In this document: in pieces, positions 25,965 through 33,841 of the stretch
Numbering within the stretch: position 1 is the stretch's first letter
How the letters are laid out: every line of letters starts with the position of its first letter
Source: UBA6898 sp964463135
GTDB taxonomy: Bacteria > Nitrospirota > Thermodesulfovibrionia > Thermodesulfovibrionales > UBA6898
Reading direction: 5' to 3'
DNA: 64,000 nt
Assembly (NCBI GenBank): GCA_964463135.1
Contig: CAYXBA010000004.1
Location: 62,001-126,000, forward strand
Program-made: the position numbers and the translations under genes
The notes under the pieces: model-generated
Told to the model about the DNA's origin: nothing
The model's input: the letters and a program-made list of their open reading frames with translations, nothing else
Databases searched by the model: none

Positions 25965-26005
25965 GAGAGATATTATACCAGTCTGTCGGCAGTAAAAGAG
26001 CAGGT

Positions 26006-26761
26006 CTAGATCTTCAGCACTCTGCTGAGAAAGGTCTTTGTGCGCTCAGCCTTTGGATTGGCAAAGATCTCCTCGGGCGCGCCGATTTCTACGATCTCGC
26101 CTTTGTCAAAGACAACGATCCTGTCGGCAACCTCCCGTGCAAAACCCATTTCATGCGTTGCGATGACCGTTGTCATGCCTTCGTTCACCAGACCCTTTAT
26201 GACCGCGAGCACTTCGCCGACCATTTCAGGGTCAAGGGACGAGGTAGGCTCGTCAAAGAGCATTGCTTCAGGCTTCATCGCAAGGGCACGGGCGATCGCA
26301 ACCCGCTGCTGTTCACCGCCCGAGAGCTGGTCAGGATAGCTGTTCACCTTGGATTCAAGATTGATCCTCCTGAGCAAGGATACTGCCTGCCCGACAGCCT
26401 CTTCCCTGTCCACATTGAGAACGCGCATGGGAGCTTCGATGATATTTTCGAGCACGGTCATGTGAGGGAAGAGGTTGAACTGCTGGAATACCATGCCCAC
26501 CTTGAGCCGTATCCTGCGTATTGCCTCAAGGTCTTCCTTTGCAGGCCTCACCCTGTTGATCGAATGCAGTTCAAGGGAGTCGACCAGGACCTCGCCCTTC
26601 TCGAAATATTCGAGGCCGTTGATACATCTCAGGAAGGTGCTCTTGCCGCTGCCTGAGGGGCCGATGCAGACGACCACCTCACCCTTATTGATCTCAAGGT
26701 TGATGCCTCTGAAGAGCTGCTCTCCGCCAAATGCCTTATGCAGGTCTCTGATCGCGATCAT
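26006..26761 (-). CDS. Polar amino-acid ABC transporter ATP-binding protein (GlnQ-like)
   Basis: The 251-residue ATPase has Walker A GPSGSGKST, signature LSGGEQQR, Walker B MLFDEPTSSLDP, and H-loop ATHEMGFAREV, with MVFQQFNLFPHMTVLEN typical of the GlnQ/HisP amino-acid group. It overlaps the fused permease gene by ATGA and should energise it. Confidence 0.95.
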   Translation of the reverse strand: MIAIRDLHKAFGGEQLFRGINLEINKGEVVVCIGPSGSGKSTFLRCINGLEYFEKGEVLVDSLELHSINRVRPAKEDLEAIRRIRLKVGMVFQQFNLFPHMTVLENIIEAPMRVLNVDREEAVGQAVSLLRRINLESKVNSYPDQLSGGEQQRVAIARALAMKPEAMLFDEPTSSLDPEMVGEVLAVIKGLVNEGMTTVIATHEMGFAREVADRIVVFDKGEIVEIGAPEEIFANPKAERTKTFLSRVLKI

Positions 26762-28260
26762 CGGTGCTTCCCCTTCAGCTTCTTCTCAAGGCTGCGCGCG
26801 AAGAGGGAGAGCGGATAGCTCATAGCAAAATACAGGACAGCAACGATCAAACCGAGCTCAAAGAACCTCAGGGTCGATGCCGCAAGTATGGTGTAGGTCT
26901 TGGTGAGCTCGACCATCGCAATGATCGAGACCAGGGAAGAGTCCTTGAAGAGCGCGATAAAATCATTCGTCACGCCCGGCAGCGCGATCCTGAAGGCCTG
27001 GGGCAGGATGACCCGCTGCAGGGCCATGCCCTGTGTCATGCCGAGCGAAAGCGCCGCCTCCATCTGTCCTTTCGGGATCGCACTGATACCCGCCCTGTAC
27101 AGCTCTGCCTCATACGCGGCATAGTTCATGCCGAGACCGAGGAATGCAGCAGCAAAGGGACTGAGGGAAATGCCGATATTCGGCAACCCGTAATAGAGGA
27201 TATACAGCTGGATCAGGAGCGGAGTTCCGCGATAGACCTCGATATATGCGGTAGCGAGATTGCTGAAGGGCGGCCTGCTGTACAGCCGCACAACGGTCAG
27301 AAGAAGACCGAGGGTAATTGCAAGTGCCATGGCTGTTGCTGAGATGAATATGGTAAGGCCAGCGCCCTTCAGCAGCATGGGGAAAAAGGTATGGACCGGC
27401 GCTTTTTTGCTTTCCTCCAGTCCGCTGCTGCCTGACGGATCTTTTACATTCTTATAAAGCTTTTCCTGCGTCTCGTTCCAGAGGTCCCATTTTTCGTAGA
27501 TCTTTTTCAGCTCACCTGACTGGAGAAGTTTTGCCAGGATATCATTGATGGCCTTCTGCAGATCAGCATCGCCCTTGCGCACGGCAATGGCGTAAAACCC
27601 CTCGCCCATCGGCGTCCCGGCATATTTCAGTTTCGGATTCGGCTTGCCGTAGTATGCGGCGATCGGAAGGTCAAGCAGCACCGCATCGATCCTGCCGATC
27701 GCGAGGTCCTCATACGGCTCGACCTGGCCGGGATAGATCTTTACGTCAACGCCGCCGATCTTGGTCAAGATATCCTGCGCAACAGTTCCTGAAAGGGTCC
27801 CGACCTTCTTTCCCTTCAGGTCATTCATGGTCTGGATGGCTGTCTCTTCTTTTCTGACAACGAGCTGTTCGGTATATATATAGTAGGGGATTGAGAAGAG
27901 CACTTCCTGCTCTCTCTGGGGCGTGATCTCGATGCCGTTCATCGCGATATCATAATCGCCCCGCATAAGGCCCGGGACAAGGCTGTCCCATGCATTCTGG
28001 GACTGCTTTGCCTGCACACCCAATTCCCGGGCAATGGCATCGGCAATGTCGACCTCGAATCCGATCAGTTTTGAAGGGTCCCTGGGATCAGGGAAGATAT
28101 AAGGCGCACCGCCCTCTGCATCAGAGCCCCAGAGCAGGTACCCGCGCTTTTTTATCTCATCGAGCGCAGCCGGTTTTGACTGGGACGGTACAGCCCAGTA
28201 CAGCAACAGACCAAGCCCGAGAAGCAGCGAAATTATTCTCAGATACTGTCTCACATTCAT
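26758..28260 (-). CDS. Amino-acid ABC transporter, fused substrate-binding protein and permease
   Basis: The roughly 500-residue protein begins with a signal/anchor segment, then a periplasmic binding domain (residues about 35-270: RGYLLWGSDAEGGAPY, FEVDIADAIARELG, NGIEITPQREQ), then a membrane permease (about 285-495) with EAA loop YRAGISAIPKGQMEAALSLG. Fusion of binding protein to permease resembles GlnP-type transporters. Several starts are possible (GTG 28266, ATG 28260). The amino acid transported is not determinable; the binding domain is of the glutamine/arginine class. Confidence 0.92.
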   Translation of the reverse strand: MNVRQYLRIISLLLGLGLLLYWAVPSQSKPAALDEIKKRGYLLWGSDAEGGAPYIFPDPRDPSKLIGFEVDIADAIARELGVQAKQSQNAWDSLVPGLMRGDYDIAMNGIEITPQREQEVLFSIPYYIYTEQLVVRKEETAIQTMNDLKGKKVGTLSGTVAQDILTKIGGVDVKIYPGQVEPYEDLAIGRIDAVLLDLPIAAYYGKPNPKLKYAGTPMGEGFYAIAVRKGDADLQKAINDILAKLLQSGELKKIYEKWDLWNETQEKLYKNVKDPSGSSGLEESKKAPVHTFFPMLLKGAGLTIFISATAMALAITLGLLLTVVRLYSRPPFSNLATAYIEVYRGTPLLIQLYILYYGLPNIGISLSPFAAAFLGLGMNYAAYEAELYRAGISAIPKGQMEAALSLGMTQGMALQRVILPQAFRIALPGVTNDFIALFKDSSLVSIIAMVELTKTYTILAASTLRFFELGLIVAVLYFAMSYPLSLFARSLEKKLKGKHR

Positions 28261-28393
28261 CCTCACCGGATACGGTATATCAAAGCCTCTGAAGGGGTCA
28301 AGCGGAGAAGGCCTCAGAAACTGCTGGATCTATGCTCACGCGCTGCCAACCATGTAATTGTTTTTCACGATCTGCCTTATTGCGGGTATAAAT

Positions 28394-28476
28394 CCTCCCC
28401 TTTCCAAGGGGAGGAAAAAGGTGGGGTAATGATACCTGATTTAAACCTCCCCAGCCCCCTCCTTGGTAAGGAGGGG
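28394..28476. repeat. Double-hairpin repeat in 28261-28577 gap
   Basis: Two 9-bp perfect hairpins, CCTCCCCTT/AAGGGGAGG (28394-28414) and CCCCTCCTT/AAGGAGGGG (28456-28476), are separated by 41 bp containing related G- and C-rich tracts, so the whole is an imperfect palindrome. It looks like a dispersed intergenic repeat. The rest of this gap holds a likely -10 TATAAT at 28547-28552 for the downstream gene and no gene. Confidence 0.6.
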
Positions 28477-28577
28477 TTTTACAAATGGGCACTTTCCTCT
28501 AAGGCAGATCATCTTTGCACTGTGCTTCATCTTTTTCTGATTCTGATATAATCTTAAAAAAGTGGAAGAGGTGACGC

Positions 28578-29012
28578 ATGGCGGGAAAGGATACAAAGAA
28601 ACTGCTCAAACAGGCAAAGACACTCATGGAGGATGAGGGCCTGGCCGATGCTCTGTCGCAAATGATCGAAGATCAGAGCGGCCATCTCGGATTTCTTTTG
28701 AGCATGTTAAAGAAACGGCACAAGACCTTCTCCCCTTTTGTGCTGAAGGGCATGTCAGTGTACCGTGAACCTGCTGCAATAGACAAGAAGACCGCAGAAC
28801 TTGCAGCGATCAGCGCAGCAACAGCGCTTCGGTGCGAGCATTGCCTTGATGCGCATATGGGCAGGGCAATGGAAGAAGGCGCAGACCTGGAGGAGATCCT
28901 TGATGTAATGCTCATCTCGGCAGCCATCTGTGAATCATCCACACTTTCTGTTGCATTGAGAAAGTTCAAGCAGTTCGAAGGGAAACAGGAAAGACAGACG
29001 AAAAGGCCTTAA
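28578..29012 (+). CDS. AhpD/carboxymuconolactone-decarboxylase-like protein
   Basis: The 144-residue protein has the AhpD-type redox/proton-relay motif CEHCLDAH in an all-helical frame (ALRCEHCLDAHMGRAMEEG). AhpD-like proteins reduce peroxiredoxins or remove peroxides; which applies here is unknown. GAGGTGACGC lies before the ATG. The 3' end overlaps the convergent Smr gene by 4 bases. Confidence 0.88.
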   Translation: MAGKDTKKLLKQAKTLMEDEGLADALSQMIEDQSGHLGFLLSMLKKRHKTFSPFVLKGMSVYREPAAIDKKTAELAAISAATALRCEHCLDAHMGRAMEEGADLEEILDVMLISAAICESSTLSVALRKFKQFEGKQERQTKRP

Positions 29013-29305
29013 TCAGGGGATCTGAGTACCACGACGGTCGCACCCCACGATCCTGCAGTCTCATCAGCGAGTCTGAATGAGCCGACTTCAGGCTGCCGCT
29101 TCAGAATTGCATGCACGGTTTCACGCAGGGTGCCTGTGCCCTTACCATGGATGATCCGCACTTCGAAGATCCCCATCTCCCTGCATGCATGGAGGTAATC
29201 AGGAAGCAGGTCCTTTACTACTCCTGGATGAAAGGTGTGGAGATCAAGAATCCCATTGATCGGGATCTCCACAGGCTCAGGCTCAAATATATTCTCTTCT
29301 TCCAT
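29009..29305 (-). CDS. Smr-domain protein
   Basis: The 98-residue protein is one Smr domain: LDLHTFHP near the N-terminus, then IHGKGTGTLRETV, then a WGATVVVL end. Smr domains occur in MutS2 and stand-alone proteins and can act as nucleases or RNA-binding modules. It ends convergently against the AhpD-like gene and starts 5 bp after the msrAB stop, so it may be co-transcribed with msrAB. Confidence 0.88.
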   Translation of the reverse strand: MEEENIFEPEPVEIPINGILDLHTFHPGVVKDLLPDYLHACREMGIFEVRIIHGKGTGTLRETVHAILKRQPEVGSFRLADETAGSWGATVVVLRSPD

Positions 29306-29310
29306 GAAAG

Positions 29311-30396
29311 CTACTTCTCAAAGAGTTTCTTGTACTGACCGTACCCCTCTTTCTCAAGATCTTCCTTTGGGATGAAACGGAGTGCCGCCGAGTTCATGCA
29401 GTACCTGAGGCCTGTCGGCTTCGGACCGTCGTTGAACACATGGCCGAGATGCGAATCTCCCTGTTTGGACCTCACCTCAGTCCGCGTCGTGAACCAGCTT
29501 CGGTCCGTTCTCTCTACAATATTCGCCGGCTCAAGAGGTCTTATGAAGCTGGGCCAACCGGTCCCTGAATCATATTTATCCAGGGAACTGAAGAGCGGCT
29601 CGCCTGATACAATGTCGACGTAGATGCCGGCCCTCTTGTTATCTGCATATTCATTGCGGAAAGCCGGCTCTGTGCCTTCCTCCTGCGTAACCTTGTACTG
29701 CATGGGCGTAAGCCTCTTCTTCAGCTCCTCTTTTGATGGTTTCATATAGGTCTTCGCTCCCTGTGCCGTTGTCGTTATCCCGGTCTTTCCCTTCCAGGTC
29801 TTTTCCAGGAACTGGTCCCTGCCGGAATTGAAGCGGTAGAACTTGTACCGGACGGGATTTTTTTTGTAATAGTCCTGATGATATTCCTCTGCCCGATAAA
29901 ATGCTGAGGCCGGCAGTATCTCGGTAACAATAGGCTTGCTGAATACTCCTGATCCGGCAAGCTTCTGTTTCGATGCCTCGGCAAGCTTCTTCTGTTCTTC
30001 TGAATGATAGAAGATAGCTGAACGGTACTGACCGCCGCGGTCAACAAATTGCCCGCCGGCATCGGTCGGATCGATATTTTTCCAGAATACATCGAGCAGT
30101 TTCTCATACGTTATGCGGGAAGGATCGTAGATGACCTCGACTGACTCCAGGTGGCCGGTGCTGCCGGAGGAGACTTCTTCATAGGTCGGGTTCACTTTCC
30201 TGCCGCCCGTATATCCGGAAATCACCTCTTTGACGCCATCCAGTTTTTCAAAAGGAGGCTCCATGCACCAGAAACAGCCTCCGGCAAAGGTCGCCTTTGC
30301 CCATTTGCCTGCAGCATCTTTTTTGATCTCTGCATCAGCCATGGCAACACTCCCGATGAGCAGCATAATGCTCAGCATGAGAAATATTTTTTTCAT
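29311..30396 (-). CDS. msrAB: Secreted bifunctional methionine sulfoxide reductase MsrAB
   Basis: The 361-residue protein has a signal peptide (MKKIFLMLSIMLLIGSVAMA), an MsrA domain with catalytic GGCFWCME and an MsrB domain with GWPSF and RYCMNSAALRF containing the catalytic Cys. It reduces both S and R sulfoxides of methionine. The MsrB part shows no CxxC zinc pairs, so it is probably the zinc-free type. Periplasmic MsrAB indicates repair of oxidised envelope proteins. Confidence 0.95.
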   Translation of the reverse strand: MKKIFLMLSIMLLIGSVAMADAEIKKDAAGKWAKATFAGGCFWCMEPPFEKLDGVKEVISGYTGGRKVNPTYEEVSSGSTGHLESVEVIYDPSRITYEKLLDVFWKNIDPTDAGGQFVDRGGQYRSAIFYHSEEQKKLAEASKQKLAGSGVFSKPIVTEILPASAFYRAEEYHQDYYKKNPVRYKFYRFNSGRDQFLEKTWKGKTGITTTAQGAKTYMKPSKEELKKRLTPMQYKVTQEEGTEPAFRNEYADNKRAGIYVDIVSGEPLFSSLDKYDSGTGWPSFIRPLEPANIVERTDRSWFTTRTEVRSKQGDSHLGHVFNDGPKPTGLRYCMNSAALRFIPKEDLEKEGYGQYKKLFEK

Positions 30397-30538
30397 GATC
30401 TTATCCTATACCCCTTTCATGAAGAAACTATGAAAATCTGTTGGTGTGGTCATCTTCTTGAGACTCCCGCTCCGGACTTCCCTGTGATCCCTCTTGTATA
30501 AATTATACCACGCTCCTGAACTGCTGCCTTTTTTGCAT

Positions 30539-30567
30539 TTGAAGCATTTTCTGACGTCTGCTACAAT
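30539..30567 (+). promoter_or_regulatory. Sigma-70-type promoter for zinc-ribbon/J-like gene
   Basis: TTGAAG and TACAAT are separated by exactly 17 bp, and an AAAGGAG ribosome site follows before the ATG at 30588. Confidence 0.5.
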
Positions 30568-30587
30568 GATTCGAAAGGAGATACACC

Positions 30588-31403
30588 ATGGCCTGGAAAT
30601 GTCCCCAATGCAGAGAGACCAATAACAATGACCGGAAGAAATGCGCATGCGGATATGCTTTTTATGATGTGCTGGGATTAAAAGAAGACGCGCCTGCCCA
30701 ATCAGTTGACCAGACGTATAAATATCTGATCAAGGTATGGAAGACACCGGCAGAAACCCAGGGCTCCGGCGCCCGCGGCAAGCTGGATGAACGGGTCAAA
30801 AAGATCAACGATGCATACTCTGTTTTCAGGCAGATGAACGCGGAAACCGACAGCAGTGCCGGGAAGCCGCCTCTCCCAAAGATCGCTATAGGTGCGGGAG
30901 CTGCTGTGGTGGTCATCATTGCAGTCATCTTCCTTGTTCTCGCAAACCGGCAGCCTGTCCAGCAGGCTGCTTCTCCTGTCTCCCAGTCTGCTCCGGTGGC
31001 AGCATCTGAAAACAATGCAACTGCTCAATCATCGCAAGCTGCTCCTGTTCAGCCGGCCCAGCAGCAGGGAGCTGCAGAGAGGGCAAGCGACTCTCCGGAC
31101 ATGAACGCGGACAAGACGCCTGACTGGGCGATAGAATCGGTAAAAAAATCACATGTCCTGGACCGCTCTGCAACCGTCGATGCCCTTGTCAACAAATGGA
31201 CAAATGAGAACGCCGACAAACTGAAAGCCATAGGCTGGATCGCAAGAAAGGCTGATGAGAAGGCATACCTTGTCAGCTATACAGCAACTGACGGCGTTAC
31301 ACCTACCGGCTTCTACTTTGAGATCAATGTCGAGACCGGTGAGATCAAAAACATCGCGGGCAGTACGGACCTCCAGCAGAAATACGGCATCAAGGGAAAT
31401 TGA
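30588..31403 (+). CDS. Zinc-ribbon, HPD-less J-like, single-TM protein
   Basis: The 271-residue protein starts with a zinc-ribbon-like CPQC...CACG (residues 5-21), followed at about 25-84 by a sequence with DnaJ-like spacing (FYDVLGLKEDAPAQSVDQTY, RVKKINDAYSVFRQ), but the HPD motif that stimulates DnaK is replaced by WKTP. A membrane segment (about 97-119) follows, then a Gln/Ala/Pro-rich linker and a C-terminal domain at about 160-271 with no recognised family. With one TM, the zinc and J-like parts should be cytoplasmic and the C-terminus outside. Function unknown. Confidence 0.75.
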   Translation: MAWKCPQCRETNNNDRKKCACGYAFYDVLGLKEDAPAQSVDQTYKYLIKVWKTPAETQGSGARGKLDERVKKINDAYSVFRQMNAETDSSAGKPPLPKIAIGAGAAVVVIIAVIFLVLANRQPVQQAASPVSQSAPVAASENNATAQSSQAAPVQPAQQQGAAERASDSPDMNADKTPDWAIESVKKSHVLDRSATVDALVNKWTNENADKLKAIGWIARKADEKAYLVSYTATDGVTPTGFYFEINVETGEIKNIAGSTDLQQKYGIKGN

Positions 31404-31434
31404 GCAGGACTGCATCTTCATCGCGGTCCTGCTG
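31404..31434 (+). terminator. Hairpin after zinc-ribbon/J-like gene
   Basis: AGCAGGAC at 31404-31411 pairs with GTCCTGCT at 31427-31434, immediately after the stop. No T-run follows, so termination is only possible. Confidence 0.45.
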
Positions 31435-31561
31435 ATCCGTTGTCGCATTGTGCTTATAGAACATTGATCCGGCTTCGCAAGTCCGTGCACCAGAGCTCCT
31501 TCGCTGACCTCCCGATATTCAATGTTCACAAAAATATTTCCGCACATATCACTTCATCCAC

Positions 31562-31591
31562 TAGTCAGCCCAAGGCTTCTTACAGTATAAT
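31562..31591 (+). promoter_or_regulatory. Sigma-70-type promoter for GroES-like gene
   Basis: A perfect TATAAT at 31586-31591 has TAGTCA 18 bp upstream (4 of 6 matches to -35). No CIRCE element (HrcA box, TTAGCACTC inverted repeat) is seen, unlike many groES promoters. Confidence 0.45.
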
Positions 31592-31622
31592 GTAGCAACA
31601 TAATTTTTCGGAGGTATCTGAA

Positions 31623-32381
31623 ATGGGTTTTAGACCACTTCATGATTGGGTTCTGCTCAAAAGAAGTGAACCTGAAGAAAAGACCGGCGGCGGCATTATC
31701 ATCCCTGACGCTGCCAGGACAAAACCGACTGAAGGCATTGTCGTGGCCATCGGTCCCGGAAAATTCGTACAGGAAAAAGACAAGAAAGAGAAGAAGTTTG
31801 TTCCCACGGTATTGAAGCCGGGGCAGCGCGTTATCTTCATCGATTATATGACAAAAGAGGTGGTGCTTGACGGCGAGGAGATCACGCTCATACAGGAAGA
31901 CAGTATTCTCGGCGTCCTTGAAAGCACCGGCGCTCTTGCCGTGAAGAAACAATATCAGGTTGAGGTCAAGAAAGAGCATCCCCCCATGGTACAGACTGAA
32001 AGACCAAGGCCTGAGTCAAAGAAAAAGATCGAGGTTGAGGTAACATTCAGAAAGGCTGTAAAGACAGGCAAGGCTATAAAACAGGTTAAGGCAGAAGTTA
32101 AGACTAACGCGAAAAAATCAGCCGCACAACAAAAGGAGAAAAAGATGAAGAAGACTGCAAAGAAGGCCGCTCCCAAAAAGGCTGCCGCAAAGAAGGCTGC
32201 ACCGGCAAAGAAGACTGTTGCCAAGAAGACCGTGAAGAAGGCAGTTGCTAAAAAGGCTGCTCCGAAGAAGGCTGTTGCCAAGAAGGCTGCTCCGAAGAAG
32301 GCTGTTGCTAAAAAGGCAGCTCCGAAGAAGGCTGTTGCTAAAAAGGCTGCTCCGAAGAAGGCTGCCGCAAAAAAGAAATAA
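31623..32381 (+). CDS. GroES-like co-chaperonin with histone-H1-like lysine/alanine-rich tail
   Basis: Residues 1-100 are a full GroES: FRPLHDWVLLKRS, the mobile loop EEKTGGGIIIPDAARTKPTEG region, AIGPGKF, and the C-terminal LIQEDSILGVLE. Residues 101-174 are a charged linker, and 175-252 are a K/A/P/V/T-only tail with KKAAPKKAVA repeats, as in bacterial histone-H1-like proteins. GGAGG precedes the ATG by 8 bases. No groEL is adjacent. Either a GroES has acquired a DNA- or RNA-binding tail, or two proteins are encoded in one frame (see internal start). Canonical GroES is about 95 residues, so this one is 2.6 times longer. Confidence 0.85.
   Translation: MGFRPLHDWVLLKRSEPEEKTGGGIIIPDAARTKPTEGIVVAIGPGKFVQEKDKKEKKFVPTVLKPGQRVIFIDYMTKEVVLDGEEITLIQEDSILGVLESTGALAVKKQYQVEVKKEHPPMVQTERPRPESKKKIEVEVTFRKAVKTGKAIKQVKAEVKTNAKKSAAQQKEKKMKKTAKKAAPKKAAAKKAAPAKKTVAKKTVKKAVAKKAAPKKAVAKKAAPKKAVAKKAAPKKAVAKKAAPKKAAAKKK
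32145..32381 (+). CDS. Possible internal-start product: 78-aa H1-like nucleoid protein
   Basis: Inside the GroES-like gene, AAAAGGAG at 32131-32138 lies 6 bases before an in-frame ATG at 32145, an almost ideal ribosome site in a coding region. Starting here gives MKKTAKKAAPKK... to the same stop, 78 residues made only of Met, Lys, Thr, Ala, Pro and Val. Such a protein would be a typical H1-like nucleoid-binding protein. Whether the site is used is not known. Confidence 0.45.
   Translation: MKKTAKKAAPKKAAAKKAAPAKKTVAKKTVKKAVAKKAAPKKAVAKKAAPKKAVAKKAAPKKAVAKKAAPKKAAAKKK
32250..32369 (+). repeat. Four 30-bp tandem repeats encoding KKAAPKKAVA
   Basis: Four consecutive 30-bp units, each with the core GCTCCGAAGAAGGCTG, encode KKAAPKKAV/AA in frame. 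Units differ only by silent or near-silent bases, so the array is recent or homogenised and probably length-variable. It is a coding repeat, not a CRISPR. Confidence 0.9.
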
Positions 32382-32447
32382 TACTTCGCTTCTGACAGTA
32401 TCGCTCAGGAGGGGCAGGAGGGCATCAGCCGCCTGCCCCTCCTGAAC

Positions 32448-33350
32448 TCAGTTTAAGGCAGCCATCTCCATTTCTTCCATTCTCTCCCTTTTCCCCTCGT
32501 TACCCGCAGCATCCCGATAGACGAGTTCGTCTGTTTCGAGATCATATTCAGGGATCATCGGATCGTTCCACTGGCTCAGAAAATACTGATAGAAAACTGA
32601 ATACAGGCTCCCGGGGTCCTGCTTATGCATAAAGACATATTCAGGCATACGCCGCACATCGCACCCTGCATGGTAATGGTTCACCCAGATCAGATCGCCG
32701 GAGATGGTCATTTTCAGGAACGGCACCGTATCGTAGAGCTTAAGCCTGATGTCCTTCTGAACAGCCTTCAGCTCCTTTAAGAATGCTATGCTCTTCTGGA
32801 TCTGCTCCCTGAAACGTTCAAGGGTGATCTCCGGGTCAAGGATGCTCTTGACGCGAATATCAGCCCCTGCGCTGCAGGGGTTAAGGAGCATGATCTTCGC
32901 CTTCCGGCAATTACGGACGACCGCATGAAGGTCACCCTTCATATCCGTGAACGTTCTGAAACCGGTTGAACCGATGACCATGATGTCCCGTGCTATGCCC
33001 TGCGTCTCCTTCAGTTTTCTGTTCTTTCTCCGCGCAAAGAAACCGCTGGATGAAGAAGCAAAGACAAGCCCGGAATTCCGGGCGATCTGCGCAAGCCGCC
33101 TGTCCCTCCAGACCCAGCCGATATAATTGAAGGTGAGGATCAACAGGACTGCCAGGATTATTTCTGCAGCAAGCAGAAAGATCTTTTCGTTCCCGATCAG
33201 TTCCCGTGATGCATGAAATTGACGGGAGAGAAAACCGGCCGTATAGGGGAGCGAGAGCGCTATGCCTGCGCTGATGGCAATGATCGCAATATGATAGAGA
33301 ATATGTGCCGGCATCTTAATGAACTCTTTAATGCCTCGTGCTCGTAACAT
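32448..33350 (-). CDS. Membrane protein with possible PLD-like cytoplasmic domain
   Basis: From the ATG at 33350, which follows GGGAGG at good spacing, the product is 300 residues. Two hydrophobic segments lie near 18-40 and 57-80. The C-terminal domain (about 120-270) has DIMVIGSTGFRTF, AKIMLLNPCSAG and MTISGDLIWVNHYH, a pattern vaguely like phospholipase-D-type or DUF5919-like domains, without a clear HKD motif. I do not assign an activity. It follows the HMA-protein gene on the same strand. Confidence 0.75.
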   Translation of the reverse strand: MLRARGIKEFIKMPAHILYHIAIIAISAGIALSLPYTAGFLSRQFHASRELIGNEKIFLLAAEIILAVLLILTFNYIGWVWRDRRLAQIARNSGLVFASSSSGFFARRKNRKLKETQGIARDIMVIGSTGFRTFTDMKGDLHAVVRNCRKAKIMLLNPCSAGADIRVKSILDPEITLERFREQIQKSIAFLKELKAVQKDIRLKLYDTVPFLKMTISGDLIWVNHYHAGCDVRRMPEYVFMHKQDPGSLYSVFYQYFLSQWNDPMIPEYDLETDELVYRDAAGNEGKRERMEEMEMAALN

Positions 33351-33508
33351 AAAATACCTCCCGTAAAGTTTTTTTTGTCTTGGGCGGCCAGGGAAACCGG
33401 CCATGGATGCAGACGATATGCAGGTAAAGCGTAGAAAAATGATACCACAGGAAGAGGCAGATAAAAATTAAGTTATGTTCATCTGCCGGTGAGACGGCGG
33501 AGGTAAAG

Positions 33509-33823
33509 CTACTTCATATATTCCGGCTCTCCCTCGACAGGAAAGTCGGCCTTTTTCATCGCTGCCTTTATTGTTTCCAGGTCGGTCTTCGTGTCGTCGA
33601 AGATAATGGTCAGCGTAGCGTTTATCATATCGTCATCGACAAATGAGATGCCGTTAACGGACTTGGCAGCGTCACTGGCTGCCAGCGCTGAAGAAGCTCA
33701 GGTGATTCCCGGAACCCTCACTCTTATTTTCCTGTCAGCGGCAGAAGCCGTCAACGGCAGCAATGCCATGAGGGTCATTAAGACAATCAGAATTGCAAAA
33801 GAAAATTTACCTGTAGTTTTCAT
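33509..33823 (-). CDS. Secreted MerP/HMA-like metal-binding protein with in-frame UGA (probable selenocysteine 42)
   Basis: One frame from ATG 33823 (GGAG site upstream) to TAG 33509 encodes a signal peptide (TMALLPLTASA), then RKIRVRVPGIT, a TGA codon at residue 42, ASSALAASDAAKSVNGIS, and a typical HMA ending (FDDTKTDLETIKAAMKKADFPVEG). HMA/MerP proteins have GMTCxxC here; the first Cys is replaced by TGA and the second by Ser. The frame stays open and well conserved after the TGA, and a stem-loop of SECIS geometry follows. A selenoprotein is more likely than a pseudogene. It sits among glgP, a thioesterase gene and the 32448 gene. Confidence 0.75.
33664..33684 (-). promoter_or_regulatory. 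Candidate SECIS stem-loop of HMA-like gene
   Basis: In the mRNA, TGGCAGC pairs with GCTGCCA around loop CAGTGAC, with 20 nt between the UGA and the loop. The loop holds a GU as bacterial SECIS elements do. Two other UGA-containing genes in this window show the same arrangement. Confidence 0.6.
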
Positions 33824-33841
33824 AGGGCTGTCTCCGTCCGT

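Noticed and set aside
28298..28492. Minus-strand 64-codon open frame
   Set aside because: It is made largely of the double-hairpin repeat and has no family features or ribosome site.
31440..31622. CIRCE/HrcA site before the GroES-like gene
   Set aside because: No TTAGCACTC inverted repeat is present.
32250..32369. CRISPR-like array
   Set aside because: The repeats are contiguous, without spacers, and encode an in-frame peptide.
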